64,000 nucleotides of DNA from Isoetes taiwanensis (taxonomy: Eukaryota > Streptophyta > Lycopodiopsida > Isoetales > Isoetaceae). Every line of letters begins with the position of its first letter. Positions within the stretch are counted from its first letter, which is position 1. Positions 8,313 through 20,872 of the stretch are shown here, in pieces. Both the position numbers and the translations under genes were made by a program. The DNA is taken from the NCBI GenBank assembly GCA_021234155.1, contig JAJEKV010000065.1, positions 186,001 to 250,000 on the forward strand. The letters run 5' to 3'. The notes under the pieces are model-generated. The model saw nothing but the letters and a program-made list of their open reading frames with translations, did not search any database and was not told the DNA's origin.

Positions 8313-8870
8313 ACGATACTAAGTCTCATCTGGCATAGTTTGCCCACTGGCCTTTGCAACCGAAATATTGCATGGTTCTTGCTAGTTTTGATCTTGAGCT
8401 TTTGCAACAATATCTCGATGATCGTTTCTCTCAAAGTATATGGGATTCAGTTGCCTTGGACCAAGTTAAAATTGATCATTATCATGCACATATAAATCCC
8501 ACTTTGGCACCAGGACCACAAGATTATTTGCTTGCTTTCTTGTCCAGGAAAAAGCTTGTAGCTATTGCATCAATTCACATAGGGCCCCACAAGTTATGGA
8601 TTGGGATAGGGAGATGGGAGCGGATGCAGTTGCTAGTTACAGGTTATTGAAGATAAAAGCCATACTCTTTTACAATGTCATGCTTTTAAGATGTTCATGA
8701 ACCGTTATTTAACTTACGCATTCTATTTCATGCTCCCACAACTTCTCAGAGCCCCATCTGTGCATGACTTAGCATTATACATACTTGAGGTTAGCATCTT
8801 CAATTACTGAGCCCTCAATAGTTATCATGATCTACTTATTGTTTCCTGATTGTCTAGTATCATCATTACT
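8313..8870 (+). pseudogene. LINE fragment: C-terminal ORF2 region, no tail
   Basis: It parallels 13780-14340 base for base over long stretches (for example HAHINPTLAPGPQ and KKLVAIASIHIG). The GPHKLWIGIGRW segment corresponds to the GSHxLRxETGRW motif found near the C terminus of many LINE ORF2 proteins. Several frame breaks and stops are present. Similarity fades in the 3' untranslated part near 8870, and no TATTC tail is seen. Confidence 0.65.
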
Positions 8871-10605
8871 GCAAACCTTGCGAGGCACCTCTAAATTGTT
8901 ATTTTTGTTCATTTCCCAAGAATGCTCTGTTTAAGTCCTTTTTATTAATAAACGCAATAATTTTGGCAGCTATTCCTACTCCAGCTAGTGTCACTTGCTT
9001 TTGCATATTTATTTCGCTCTGTTTTGTCGCACGTCAAGGTTCAAAGAATATGAGCGTTGTAAGTTCCTCTCTTTGTATCTAGTCCTAAGTGTGGAAGTAT
9101 TGCATTGAGTTTTGTACCGTCTTGATATGATTTGTGCGTCAAAATTCTCTTACAATTTTTAGGCTATGGAGAGCTTAGATCTGATGGATATTCCTGTTTT
9201 TAGAGCAGTAATGTATTGATGCACAGGATGATGGTCTCCATGTGATAGTACATACGCAAGATTTCTCAGCACAAACATTGTTTTAGCAATACTATTTCTG
9301 TCAGACTCTACTGGCGTTTCTGCTATAGCTCTTGGAAGTGCCAATGACCTATTTATTATCTAGAAATCAGTCTGGTCTCTCGCATCCTATGTCTTCTTCT
9401 TCTTCTTCCATAAATGACACAAGTACTGGGATCATCCCTTTTGTGCTCCCTGTTGTTTAGATGTGTTGCAAGTTCTGTAAGCATTGTCACACTCATACAT
9501 TTAGCTAATCATGGAATAGCAATGATACAATGCCATCAGCTTCTCTTAGCATTGCTGCAATTTTAAAGTGGTAATTCTTTTTTGCATTTTACGAGATCGC
9601 TCACAATCCATGCTACAGCTCGTTGTGGTCCATCCAAAAGTGCAAAAGCTTTGTGGTTCAGGCAATTCTTTTGACAACGTAAATAGCAAAAGTTTCAATA
9701 TGTAGCAAAATAATAGGGGGTTCCAGGGGGATTTGATATGGATATAATTCTTGAAACCATAGACCATATCTATAAAACAATTCAATGGGTTGTTATAAAA
9801 AAAACATAGATTTAAAATAAAAAATACTCATGTTAGTTCACTGATTAGATTGGTTATAGTCGTCTTATTAGGACATTGAGTTATTTTGGTAGAGGTTCGA
9901 GCTCCCGTATTTCATATTCTAAAACCGTAAACGAAGCCGTATAGAGGCTCGATATACCATCAAAACCTTAGGCAAACTCGTATTTGACATCTCAAAATCA
10001 TAGGCGCCCCCAATCATGAATGAGCATAAGCGAAAAGAGAGGTGCCCAGAAGCTCCAACATACAGTCTGGACCGTAGGATCGACAGATCCGACGACTCTG
10101 ATAGTCCAAGGTGCACCTCTTTTAGAATATGTAGCAAAATAACAATCCATCTAGATAAATTAACATTGTTTACTAATGTCTGAATTAGTAAAAATCTAGT
10201 CTTTTCATATCGTTTTTTATAGTTTGTCATTATTCAATTCAATTCAATTTTCTATCTTGTATAGAACATTCTCCTGTTGCATCTTCTTCTTTGTAACTCG
10301 GCCATGTTTGACACATGCAGCATCTACTTACAATGTTGGCCAAGTTGCTTTGTCATCTCTTGTTATTAGGATTTGTTGCGCATTCTCCCCTTGTTCCTCA
10401 CAGCAAAAGATTTTCACAACATAAACCATTACCATTATACTTAGAATTAAACCCCCCAAAACCCTCTTTTGTTTGAGTGTATATTCATACGAGGAGTGGC
10501 TTAAGGTAGCAGGAGCCCCATTTTCCCCTCAATTGTACAACACATGTATCAATTAATACCATTTTGTACATTTCTTTTAAACATTCACACTAACTTTGCT
10601 ACATG
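8871..10605. other. Intergenic, no supported gene
   Basis: AT-rich sequence with short ORFs on both strands and no motif I recognise. A GGTTCGAGCTCC stretch at 9894-9905 resembles a Pol III B box but lacks a convincing A box and tail. Confidence 0.5.
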
Positions 10606-10765
10606 GTATGCCCCAACTAACTTGTGGAAGCACTGAAACAATCGAGCTTTTCTCAAAGAGCAAGGCTTTGAGAAACTGCAAAGTGATGGCAATCTATATA
10701 TATTTAGGAAAAAAAGAGAATTTTTGCATTCATTGCTTTTCGTGTTGACGATAACATACTTCTCT
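10606..10765 (+). pseudogene. Small Ty1/copia reverse transcriptase scrap
   Basis: Plus-strand frames read EQGFEKLQSDGNLYIFRKK followed, one frame over, by RVDDNILL. In copia RT the same order occurs as a GF-K---D-NLY-F block just before the YVDD catalytic motif. About 50 codons remain, with a frameshift between the two blocks. Both other copia elements in the window (RT near 26.7 and 39.9 kb) have the matching block DNDGNV/QNDGNLYRF. Confidence 0.55.
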
Positions 10766-11877
10766 GGAATACTTAAGTACACCAAATGCTATGGGTAACT
10801 TAGTTACTAAAATAAAATATGATAGTAGTAAAGCTAAAGCTGATGAAATTGCCAAAACACGCTTTTAATAACTGTAAGTCGATCTTTTGAACTGCATTGT
10901 ACTTATGCATGTGTTGATATATTCATAGATTTGCAGCCCAAACCACTACAGTTCAAATGTTTTATAGAATGGCATAAACTACTACTATTCAAAGTGCCAT
11001 TGCACAAAACTTATGCCACTCGACTATACGTTGTGTCTTAAGCATTAAAGGCTCTAAAGTATATATAACTTGATAGTTATAGACTATATCATGAAGCCAA
11101 GAATGATATTGTATCACAACAGACCCTTGCAATCCTTCTTATACAGCTTCCAATATTGCTGAATTGATACAAAACTTTGTCGATAATGTGTACGACCACT
11201 TTGGATTGTAAAGGAGAGCATTTGGATGCATCAGAGCAAACACCTTCTCATGCATCAAACTTGAGACTACAGTTTGCTACAAGAAGTTGCAAGATTTTGT
11301 TAAAATATACTTCTTCTAACCAGTGATACAAACAGGGTGCTAATTTATAAAGATAAAGATAAAGATAAAGATAAAGATTTTATCGTTCGCGGAAGTATAC
11401 CTCTGTTGTATAATTAGGGGTCTGCCCTCCCTAATATTGCAGCAATATCAAAAGAGGTCAAAACTTCCTAATGGTTCGAGGTAGACCCCCTTTTTTACTA
11501 TTGACAACATCAGGTGATCTGAATAGATCAATATGATGACTTTATATTCATATTGACCTTTTCAGGCCACTTTAGACCATTGAAGATAAGTTTTTGCACG
11601 CATGTGACATTAGGAAGCAAAAAGGCTTATATGGAAAGTTAACTAATGTTGGTACTTCCTAGAAAATTTTTTCATGCATAAAGCAACGCTCATGAAAGCA
11701 TAAATGTATGCAACGTATGTTGGCATCTTACAAAGGTAAAGGGTTTTATTTCAAAGGTTTGCAAGGGCACATTTTCTTTAAGTGGATATTTTGTTTAATG
11801 TTCAAAAATCTTTTGGCAAAATAAGAAAAGCTAGAGTTTCGAAAGCACAATTATGAAAATTTCGTGGCAATACCACT
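10766..11877. other. Intergenic with an (AAAGAT)n run
   Basis: No gene seen. A hexamer array of AAAGAT units lies at about 11346-11381, directly followed by TTTATCGTTCGCGG. On the minus strand this would be a 3' end with a (TTTATC)n tail, as some plant LINE or SINE families have. That reading is inference. Confidence 0.4.
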
Positions 11878-12412
11878 CCATGTTGTTAAGTACGTCAAAA
11901 TCCGTACGTTTAAAAAACGTTTTTTAAGATTTTTTGAAGATTTTTTAAATTTTTGGAAAAAATCTTTAAAAATGTACTTCATATAAAATACGTTAAAAAT
12001 TTAAAAAATCCTTAAAAATCCTTAGCTTGTGATTTTTTTAATCCAAATATATGATATTCTTAAACTTATTTAACCCTGCATATAAAATTCTTACATTTCT
12101 TAACCCCTATATGATGTTTTCCTGAACTTTCTCAAGAGTTGCATCGCAAAACAGCTATGATATCTTTGTACTTGAACTTAATATTTTCTAATAGGAGCAT
12201 AAGCTTTTGATTCACTTGTTGGCATGCTATGTCTTGTAACTTGTAGCAAAAAAGTGCATGCTAACAGTAGCAAATATGTCCAATAAAGCAGTGCAAAGAA
12301 TGTGCAAAGTTTTTTTTTTTTTGGCCATACCAAATCATAAAAGTCCTTTAAAAACGTAAGGATTTTTATATAGGTAGTACAAAAATAAAAAATGCATTTT
12401 TTAACAACATTG
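11878..12412. mobile_element. hAT-type MITE with 8-bp target duplication
   Basis: The ends are CCATGTTGTTAA and, inverted, CAATGTTGTTAA (11 of 12 identical). They are flanked by the direct repeat ATACCACT (11870-11877 and 12413-12420). An 8-bp duplication with CA-TG-type ends is diagnostic of hAT elements. The 535-bp interior is AT-rich, contains several AAAAATCTTTAA-like inverted stretches and codes for nothing. Confidence 0.8.
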
Positions 12413-12420
12413 ATACCACT

Positions 12421-13644
12421 GAAAGCTAGGGTTTCAATTCGACCGGAGCTAATATTGCAGGGCTAGCCAAAAATAGTTGCACTGTATGGCAGAGATTTCT
12501 CCAGGACCGTACAAATATGATGGTTGGCTGATACAGAGACAGTTCATGCACTGGCTTCTTCATTACGATTAGTAGAGCTATTCTAGGTTTTACAAATACA
12601 GATTAAAAACCCAGAGTTCTCCAAATCATACATGCATGTAGAAAGATTTCTAATGACACAAAGTAGCGATATGCGTACTGTAAGAGCCGATTAGATTTGG
12701 AACAAGAAAGTTTTCCCACCTTATAGCTAAATGGCAAAATGGATGACCAACATTTTGTCTATGATATAGTAGGAGATGATTGGGAGGCACTTAACAATGA
12801 AATAATAGATTTGGAGCTGGCTTATGTGCTAACGCCATTGATTTTTAAATAGTAAGAGAATGTGAGAATTATAAAATGAAACTTGGTGGGCAAAAATGCT
12901 CCTTGAGAAAGAATATTACTATTGATGGCTCTAAGAATGTTACTGATGGCAAGAACCAATATATAAGCAAAGAACAAGGAGAGGAGTCCTCTAATTTGAG
13001 CGTTTCCAGATATACAAGCTGCTGAAGCAAATGGTTCTGACCATGAACATGTAGCACAAGGGGTAAAAAGAATGTGGAGTATGCATCGATTTATCAGATA
13101 TTCAAGAATAGTATGGTGCAAGCAAAATTGCATGTATGTTCAGAAATTGCAGATGCATAGGCTTTAAGCTGTAATATAAATTGATGGTGATGTGTTAGAA
13201 ATGTAGTTCTTAAATATCTCCTTCCTTTTTCCATGGATACTAACTGATGGCAAAAGGGCACAAAGGGTGACGGGCTATAAGCTAGAAAACCTAATGTACC
13301 TTTTGGCCCTTCATGTTTTACCATTAGTATGCTAATTCATAATTGTTGTATGTGGTTTTCACCATGTATTCTATAGAGAAAGGCCTTGGAGTGGAAGATT
13401 TTCTCTGGAATATATGCACCAACTGACCTAACAACCTGTATAATATCATGAGAAAGTTTGACAACAAGATTTTGCATGCACACTGTTGCCATGGATAAAA
13501 TGAGGTATGGAAAATATGTAGTTTCATTGCAGGTAACAAGCATTCTTGCTCTTATTTTTGTTTATTCAAGTATTTCAATTGTATAGGCATGCTCGCAAGT
13601 GATGGAAAAATAAATCTGAAAGTTTGAAGACATATTCAGTGATA
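12421..13644. other. Intergenic, no supported gene
   Basis: Short open frames occur on both strands (longest 103 codons, minus strand near 12.8-13.1 kb), but none shows a domain, splice structure or conserved motif that I recognise. Confidence 0.45.
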
Positions 13645-13670
13645 TTTATCTTATCTTATCTTATCTTATG
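13645..13670 (+). repeat. (TTATC)n microsatellite
   Basis: Five tandem TTATC/TCTTA units. A similar run occurs at 24496-24516. Confidence 0.85.
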
Positions 13671-13779
13671 GTTTCAGTAATTTTTAAAAATAAAATTTGC
13701 TAAGGTATGCACTTCTACATCTTGATTTTATAGATTGGTAAGTTTATCTTGTGGCTTGTTGGTAAGTTTATCTTGTTGG

Positions 13780-14478
13780 AAAGAGCATTGCACTACATGG
13801 TTTGCCCGTTGGGCTGTGCAACCAGAGCACTGCCTGATGCTTGCCAGTTCTGATCCTGAGCTTTTGCAACAATATATCAATGGTCGTTTTTCTCAAAAGA
13901 TATGGGACGCAGTTACTTTGGCCCAAGTGAAAGCTGGTCATTATCATGCACACATAAATCCCACCTTGGCACTAGGGCCCCAAGCTTATTTGCTTGCTTC
14001 ATTGTCCAAGAACAAGCTTGTAGCTATTGCATCAATTCGCATGGGGTCCCACAAAGTCTACGGATTGAGACGGTAGATGGAGCTGCCTTAATTGCCGGCG
14101 AAGACTATGTGCACTGTTGCGATTCTGAGGTTATTGAAACTCTTCTGAGGTGCCCTGCTTTTGAGATAGTCAGGAATCATTTTTTGACCTTAGCATTCCA
14201 TTCCACGCTTCCACAACTTCTCAGAGCACCATCTGTGCATGACTTGGCATTATATATATTTGAGGTTCTAGATAAACGTCTGCAATTACTGAGCCCTCAG
14301 TAGTCAGAATCTCCGTTTGTCTAGTATCATCATTACTGCAAAGGTTTTTCCCTTGAAAACCTTTCGAGGCAGGGGTTTTTTAATCCTAGTAGTAATGATT
14401 GTACTAGCCCATTGTATGGGTTCCATGACCTATTGGTCTCCGTGGACGTTAAAAAAACTATTCTATTCTATTCTATTC
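13780..14478 (+). mobile_element. 5'-truncated LINE with (TATTC)n tail
   Basis: The C-terminal end of LINE ORF2 is readable in pieces: KLVAIASIRMGSHK, then EDYVHCCDSEV, LLRCPAFEIVRNHF and DLALYIFEVLDKR. This is the usual LINE C-terminal Cys/His region (ED..H.L..CP). A frame break lies near 14070. The 3' untranslated region carries AAGGTTTTTCCC and GGTCTCCGTGGACGTTAAA and ends in ATTCTATTCTATTC (14461-14478). The same end occurs on the large LINE at 35252 and on the fragment at 15713-15912, defining one 3'-end family. Confidence 0.75.
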
Positions 14479-14866
14479 TTTGTAAACCAGAATTCTGGGG
14501 ACATAAACAATACAAAAATTGGACATGTTAATTCTCTAGTAATGAAAGTATTTATTGAAACATGTTGGATTTTTTGTATTTGGTTGGTAGATTTACATTG
14601 TTTAGAAGGTTTAAATATAACCAGGTTAAGGCAGGCACCTGGATTGGTTTAGGACTGTTAATTGTACCTAGAAGTGTTCTTTGTATAAAGTTTATGAAAA
14701 AATAAAAGTCTGTTTGTACAGATCTCAAAGGTGTTTTTACCAAATACACAGTTCTCTAGTTGTACTAGGAACCTTAATTTGGGTTATTATATTTTTCAGG
14801 TATGCACATAGAAACATTTTTACTAATTATGAATCTAATTTATAAGAACTGTCTAAAAAGCCAGCA

Positions 14867-15410
14867 TTGGATATGGAATCAGATGGCCAATGGATAAATG
14901 AGTTAGTGAAACTCAAGTACAATGAGCAGAGCATAAGCTGTCCCAATGTTGCAGTCCATACCATTTTGGCATGCATAAGAAACAAGGAGGTTAACTCAAT
15001 GGAGAAGAATAAATCCTTATTTACATTCTTAGGCTTCAACGGTTGGTTCCGACTTTATTTTCAAATGAGAAAGTGCAACTTCGAATATTCAAAGTATACA
15101 GAATTGATTAATAATTTAAATTCAGAGGTCAATTCTATCATTTATCTTGTTCAAAGGGGTTAACTCGATGGAGAACAATAAATCCTTAGTTACATTCTTA
15201 GGCTTCAATGGTTGGTTCCGACTTTACTTTCAAATGAGAAAGTGCAACTTCGAATATTCAAAGTGTACAAAATTGATTAATAATTTAAATTCGGGGGTCA
15301 ATTCTATCCTCTTCAAGAGGATGGTACTTGAGAATAACATGCCCAAGGTATTCATGGAAGGCCTTACTACACTTGAAGACTGTAAAACTGCCATATGTAC
15401 TCGATAATCA
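14867..15410 (+). other. Open frames spanning a 169-bp tandem duplication
   Basis: The segment 14990-15158 is repeated at 15159-15327 with about 90% identity. Both copies encode nearly the same peptide (KSLFTFLGFNGWFRLYFQMR versus KSLVTFLGFNGWFRLYFQMR). The first ORF runs 14867-15163, the second 15147-15407. No family recognised. Whether the peptide was ever coding is uncertain; differences at codon third positions can be checked. Confidence 0.4.
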
Positions 15411-15712
15411 CATGCAAAGCAGCTCCTTAACATGCCGGGGTAGTGGATTGGCTTCCATGTGATAGGTAGAATAAAGTGATATAGAATGTATTCAAGATGT
15501 AGTGATGAATAGAATGACGTCCTTCAATAAAAAAATATCTTGCATTAGAATAGAATAGAATACTGACCAACCTAAGTGACTTTGATTTTTTCTTTTTTAG
15601 ATTATTTCTCTAACTTGGGATATACATCTATATGTTTAGGAAAATAAGATCAGAAGCATTCACAAAGATATCAACTTGAAGAAACATTTGACTATACAAA
15701 AGGACTCAAAAA
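15411..15712. other. Intergenic with a GAATA run
   Basis: No gene. Three GAATA units at about 15559-15573 look like another remnant of a minus-strand TATTC tail. Confidence 0.4.
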
Positions 15713-15912
15713 TAGAATAGAATAGAATAGAATAGTTTTTTTAACGTCCACGGAGACCAATAGGTCATGGGACCCATACAATGGGCTAGTACAATCATTA
15801 CTACTAGGATTAAAAAACCCCTGCCTCGAAAGGTTTTCAAGGGAAAAACCTTTGCAGTAATGATGATACTAGACAAACGGAGATAATGACTACTGAGGGC
15901 TCAGTAATTGCT
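15713..15912 (-). mobile_element. LINE 3'-end fragment, minus strand
   Basis: Reverse complement of 14290-14478 with only a handful of differences. It starts (plus strand) with AATAGAATAGAATAG, then the complement of the GTCTCCGTGGACG motif, and ends in the complement of the stop-codon region. About 200 bp of a severely 5'-truncated insertion. Confidence 0.8.
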
Positions 15913-17072
15913 GAGGATTCAAAAAGTGGTGCGTTGTTCATCTCACATTCTTTTCTAAAGCATTAGGTAGATTCAAAACCAAAAGAATTTTTTATACGAT
16001 AGGTTTGGAGAAAAGCTAGAGAATCAATTCACTAGTAAATCTTCTAGCACAACCCTAAGGTGCAGTGGTCATATCATGTGATGACAGTGATTTGAGAGAT
16101 ATATGGCTTATGCTATGTATGAGCTAAGGATGTCAACTAAACCTCAACCATAAGAAAATAAGTATAGGTTGTGAATTACAAAGAGCAATTGGCAATTGGC
16201 ATTGCTGCAAGTAATCCGGGTTAGAAAAACTACCAAATACAAGAGAAACTACTCTTGATCCTTCTAAATGAGAAATGGGTTTGTCCAAAGAAACTAATTT
16301 GGTCCTTCTAAATGAAAAACAGGTTTGTAGGGCATTTTATAGCAATCAAGGCAAGCATTAAAAGGTTTTAAGCATGGATTGTGGATTGGTAGTAGAATGA
16401 TTTGCTTTTAACCATAGAGTGTGACTCTAATAACAAAGAAATATATTTGTAATCTCATGGACATCTATAGTTTTGTAGCGAGACACAAGTGGCCGCGATG
16501 CGTCACAAACATCATCCCAAATCCTCTTGTAACGAGTCACAATGGTGGTCGATCCGTCACAAAATTAATCCCACCTCGTTTTCTTGATTCCCGCCAATCT
16601 TGGAGACCAATCTTGTTTGCAGCGCGGTCGATCTGTAGGCATTCCTAGGTATTTTTAATTGCTCACATCCATGGAAAAAATTAGCGGCTATTTATAGCCA
16701 AATGGCGATTTTTTAAGGGGTTGCCACAAATTTTGCGGCGAATTTTATGAATAGGGTATTCTTTGAAAAAAAAAAAAAAAAAGCCATGTAAAAAAATAAT
16801 TACATCATAGTTTTGTAACATTAGCCAATCTCATTTCCCCTTTTTATATAACAAATTTGGGATTAGCCTTTCCATATGTTAAAAGTTTTTTATATTATTC
16901 AATTAATAGCCATCCAGAAATAACATTTCCCAAAAGATACTTAAAAATCGCCACCTACCCCTATCATTTAAGGTAATCGGCGGTACTAATTCCCCAGAGA
17001 ATTCGTAACATCTAACCATCTACCAGCTTACAAAAACTCTTTCCCTCACAAAAACGCTTTCCCTCACAAAAC
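15913..17072. other. Intergenic with GTCACAA-rich patch and poly(A)
   Basis: At 16479-16600 the motif (T)GTAACGAGTCACAA / GATGCGTCACAAA recurs four times. It resembles the palindromic subterminal repeats of the CACTA-like end at 45.1-45.46 kb. A run of 17 A lies at about 16766. No coding region supported. Confidence 0.45.
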
Positions 17073-17075
17073 TTT

Positions 17076-17155
17076 TTCCCTCACAGATCACAGATGCCCG
17101 GGTACGGCAATCCATTTCCCTCACAGATCACAGATGCCCGGGTATGGCAATCCAT
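17076..17155 (+). repeat. Tandem 40-bp duplication
   Basis: TTTCCCTCACAGATCACAGA plus GCCCGGGTAYGGCAATCCAT occurs twice back to back, with one base different. Shorter TTTCCCTCACA units precede it. Confidence 0.85.
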
Positions 17156-18528
17156 GGTAAGTTCCATATTCTCAAGATAACTCTTTATCTTATTCCATAT
17201 TTTTCAAGATTGTTCAGAAGAATTTCAAAGTTTTTTGCAATACTTTAGCAGTTTCTATGCTTACGGGCAGGCTTGGTTTACTTTCCAGGTTTGAAGATTG
17301 TACCAAGATATAAAGCTGCTCCAAGTTAATACAAAAATTGGGTAAGTACAAGTTAATTTCTGGGCTTCAAGAAGAATACAGATGGTAGATTTTTTGTATA
17401 GGAAATTTGGATTGATCCCGAAACTAAATGTTTCTGGAATCTGGATATGTGGGATGTGCAGCCAGAAATGAAAATTGGATTCATAGTTAAGCACAAGAAT
17501 AGTTAAACAGAAAGGTACTTTTGTTAGAAGTTTTATGCATGCATAATGCATTGGGTCCAGAACAAAGTTTTTAGCAGCCTCTGTTGCTGTCTTATCAAGA
17601 GCTGATGCACATTTGATCCCACATTTTTTTAAGAAGGCTCTGCTAGATCAATGTTTTTCCGGAAACTGTGCTCCCCTTTTCTTTATTTGCTCGTTAACCT
17701 TCCACTATCTCAGGCCTTACAGCTGCCTTATGTGTCTTCAATACTTGTATTTACAGTTGCAAATCTAACAAGGCCGATCCTATCTATCTGTTTGAAATGC
17801 TATACCAGCCCTGCAAAAAGAACCTAAGATGATTCGAAAGCCTTCTGTCTTCTGAAGCTAATGAATCGTAACCTGTTCTCCAGCTTCATCCACTGCTAGA
17901 GATAATCCTATGTTTACCTCTGTGTTCACTTCTGTATTTACCTCTGCATGGCTTCCCTTTAGCCATCTTTCTCTGTGGCTCCCCATGGCGATGGATTGAG
18001 GACGGCAGTTGAGGATTACAGTACAATCAAGAAATAAACAGGGGAAAAAGAAGACTTCAAGACAGCTTCTGCTATGATACGGCTTCTGCTATGATACGGC
18101 CGGCTTCACAGAGAAAGCAGAAGGATACGGCCGCTGGGCGGGCGCTGGGCGCTAGCCATAGCCGCTGCCAGAAATGAAGTATGAATTGAAAAAAAAAATA
18201 GTCTAAGGCCCTTTTTCCACATTTATTTACGTTTCCACATCTATTTAAACATAAACATAGCCCTTTTAAACCATAGCTCTTTTAACGGATGTTTTACGTT
18301 TTCTCTTCTTATTTTCTTTTAGGTGTTACATTGTTATCTTTGTGTGACAAGCACCATCACATTTACTGAGCAAGCAGCGGACACGCCAGCTAGCATAAGG
18401 TACATTGATGCTTTTTTTCTTTTTAATTTCAGATCTATTTTGCATAAGATATATTGATACCTTTTTTTATTTCAAATCTGTTTTACATTATTGTCGTAGT
18501 AATTCAATTTCATTTGTGGCCAGGGAAT
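17156..18528. other. Upstream region of the hAT transposase
   Basis: No ORF with recognisable content. A CTTCTGCTATGATACGGC duplication and a GC-rich GGGCGGGCGCTGGGCGC patch lie at 18066-18160. A likely 5' untranslated exon ends at about AGCATAAG|gtacat (18393-18400), and the acceptor TTTGTGGCCAG precedes the ATG. Confidence 0.4.
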
Positions 18529-20866
18529 ATGTCTCGCCAGATCAAAATCCTAGAATTTGCACGCAAGAGAAAAGTCATTGATATTCCTCATAATGATTTG
18601 GAGTCTCCTTGTCATATTAGTAGCGAGGAAGATCATTCTTATGCTTGTAGTGAGGAAGAGGAGTCTAGTAGCGAGGACATGTCCTTGGGCTTAGAAGAAG
18701 ATACTCATGCAAATGTCTCCAAAGATAAAGCCACCTCATCTGCTATACAACCTATTACTAAGCCTAGTGGAACCACAAAGAAAAAAAGGCAAAGCATCTT
18801 TGTCATTGGTCGTTCATTTAGGAATGAATGGTTAGCAGAATTTCCACACATTGAACAAGCTATAATAGATGGTAAGGAATGGGTCAGATGCAAAGTTTGT
18901 TCATGGGGAAGAAAGAGAGATGTGCTTCTCCAATGTAAATATGATAACATTATGAAACACCATGGTAAGAAGAGATCTATAGTATGTGATGAGAACGGTG
19001 GAGCTTTGGAGAAAGTTTTTTGGGATGAGAAGAATAGGCATCTTAACATTTTAAAGACTTATGAAGCACACTTGTTGATGGTACAACAAAAGCTAGACAA
19101 GACTACTCCCATACATATGGTGTTTTCAAAACTTGATAGGTTGAATTTTGAGGCTAAGTTGGTGAAAATGAGGGTTGTTTTTTGGTTGCTATCTTTGGGA
19201 AAGCCCATGAAGGATTATCCTCACATGAGAGGTCATTTGCTCATTCAAAAAATTCCCTCTTGTCCCTCGACTCATTGGAGTGAGCCTAAAGGATGGGAGT
19301 TTGCTGACCATATGAGTGGGGCACTGAAGTTAGAACTTTCCGAAATTGTTCATAAATCATCGTTTCTTTCATTATCTATGGATGAAGTTACGGCAATTGA
19401 TAATACCTCGTGGATTGCAATGCATCTTTACAATGTTGTGAATTTTGAACGTGTCTCTTACTTTTTGGGTATTAGGAAACTTTCAGGAGATGCTACTGCA
19501 GAGACCCTTTTCAATGTGATTGCTGAATACTTATCTAATATTGCTCTTTTGACTCCTATTGTGTGTGCCAGGAAATTAATTTGTTTCGGAGCCGATGGAG
19601 CCTCCGTGATGCAAGGTAGTAGGACAGGATTGGGCGTCAGAATACAGGCAAGCTTATCACCTTACTTCAGTGTTCTTCATTGTATGTCCCATAGGACCAA
19701 CCTCGCATACAAGACAGTTTCCGATTCACAAAAAGTTGGTAAGGTTGAATTTCTAGTTCATGCTGCTTGTCATTTTTTCTCTAAAAGTCCTCAAAGGTTA
19801 GCAATATTTTGAGACTTTGCAAGCGGTATCACTAAAGGGAATAAGTTATTAAAAGATGTCGCCACTAGGTGGATTTCATTGCACCAACCAATCGAACGCC
19901 TTTGTGAGGAATATGTGTCATTGGTGGGTATGGCAAATGAGTTATATTTGAATGATAATGATGAAAACACATTACAAAGGGGATTTGAGCTCATGGGACT
20001 TATGACAGATTGTGAGACTATGCTTACTCTCTTTGCTATGTAGCCTTTGATGAGGAAGCTAAATTATATGATAAAGATTTCACAAGATAGACAAATCTTT
20101 ATACCTGAGTATACAATAGCCAGAAAGACGTTGCAAGTTGAGATTGAGAATTTATATGTGGATAGTTTGGCTGGAAAATCATGTTTTGAATTGCATAAAG
20201 ACGAATTTACCATTTGGAATAAGTTGGTTCAAGTTGGATCATGTGAGAGTTTCCTACGATACGATGAGGAGGGATATGTGTGCATACATGTCAAAGATCA
20301 ATTTCTTCGCATGCATTTCAGGACACAAAGGGGTAGAGGAAACTATCGTAGGAAGTGTGAGATGAAGAGTTCTGATTTTCAAGGCTTGATTGAGACAATT
20401 AAACTTCATATGAAACAAGTAAGTCATCTTTATTCCTATGTAAATTTAAATGTACTTTATTTTTTATAAATTATAATATTCATACCTAATGCTTCTCGTT
20501 GTGTAGGTAGCGCGCAATCTCGTAAATGAGCTTCGTTCGAGGTTTCCACGAGAGGATGTCCTTGATGCTATTGGGGTTGTCTTCCCTCAAGTTTGGAAAG
20601 GCTCAATGGCAAGTGTGTATAAAATCTTTCAAAGTAAGATGGCTACCATCCAAGATTACTTTTGCATTCCAAGAAAGGTTGGCACTGAAACTATAGAAGG
20701 GCTTCTTGATTGGGAACAATTAGCATTGCAATCTAAATTGTTTGGAGAGAGTATGTATTGTCAAACTCAACAGTTAGAGGATCCATTAGAGTTTGGTGCA
20801 GCAACACGTCTTTGGAGGATATTGGATTCTAACAGTGTGTTGAGGGTGTCCATTATACATGATTAA
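18529..20866 (+). pseudogene. hAT-superfamily transposase (ZNF862/BED-like type), two stops, one intron
   Basis: The ATG at 18529 starts MSRQIKILEFARKRK. An acidic Ser-rich region is followed by a zinc finger (WVRCKVC..., H near residue 147). The RNase H-like hAT core then shows LSMDEVTAIDNTSWIAMHLY (first acid), CFGADGASVM (second acid) and VLHCMSHRTNLA. Frame is kept through TGA at 19810-19812 and TAG at 20041-20043. A clean 88-bp intron follows: 20419-20506, GTAAGT...GTGTAG, phase 0. The last exon reads VARNLVNELRSRFPREDVLD and ends TAA at 20866. The usual hAT C-terminal dimerisation block (SSAxxER) is not evident. With two stops in an otherwise open, spliced frame, this is a recently dead transposase or transposase-derived gene. 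No terminal inverted repeats were found. Confidence 0.8.
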
Positions 20867-20872
20867 AATTAT

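Noticed and set aside
9894-9905. GGTTCGAGCTCC resembling a Pol III B box of a tRNA-derived SINE
   Set aside because: No A box at the right distance, no cloverleaf and no defined 3' tail.
16479-16600. Second CACTA end
   Set aside because: GTCACAA repeats are present but no CACTA-type terminus follows, so it is only noted as a possible relic.
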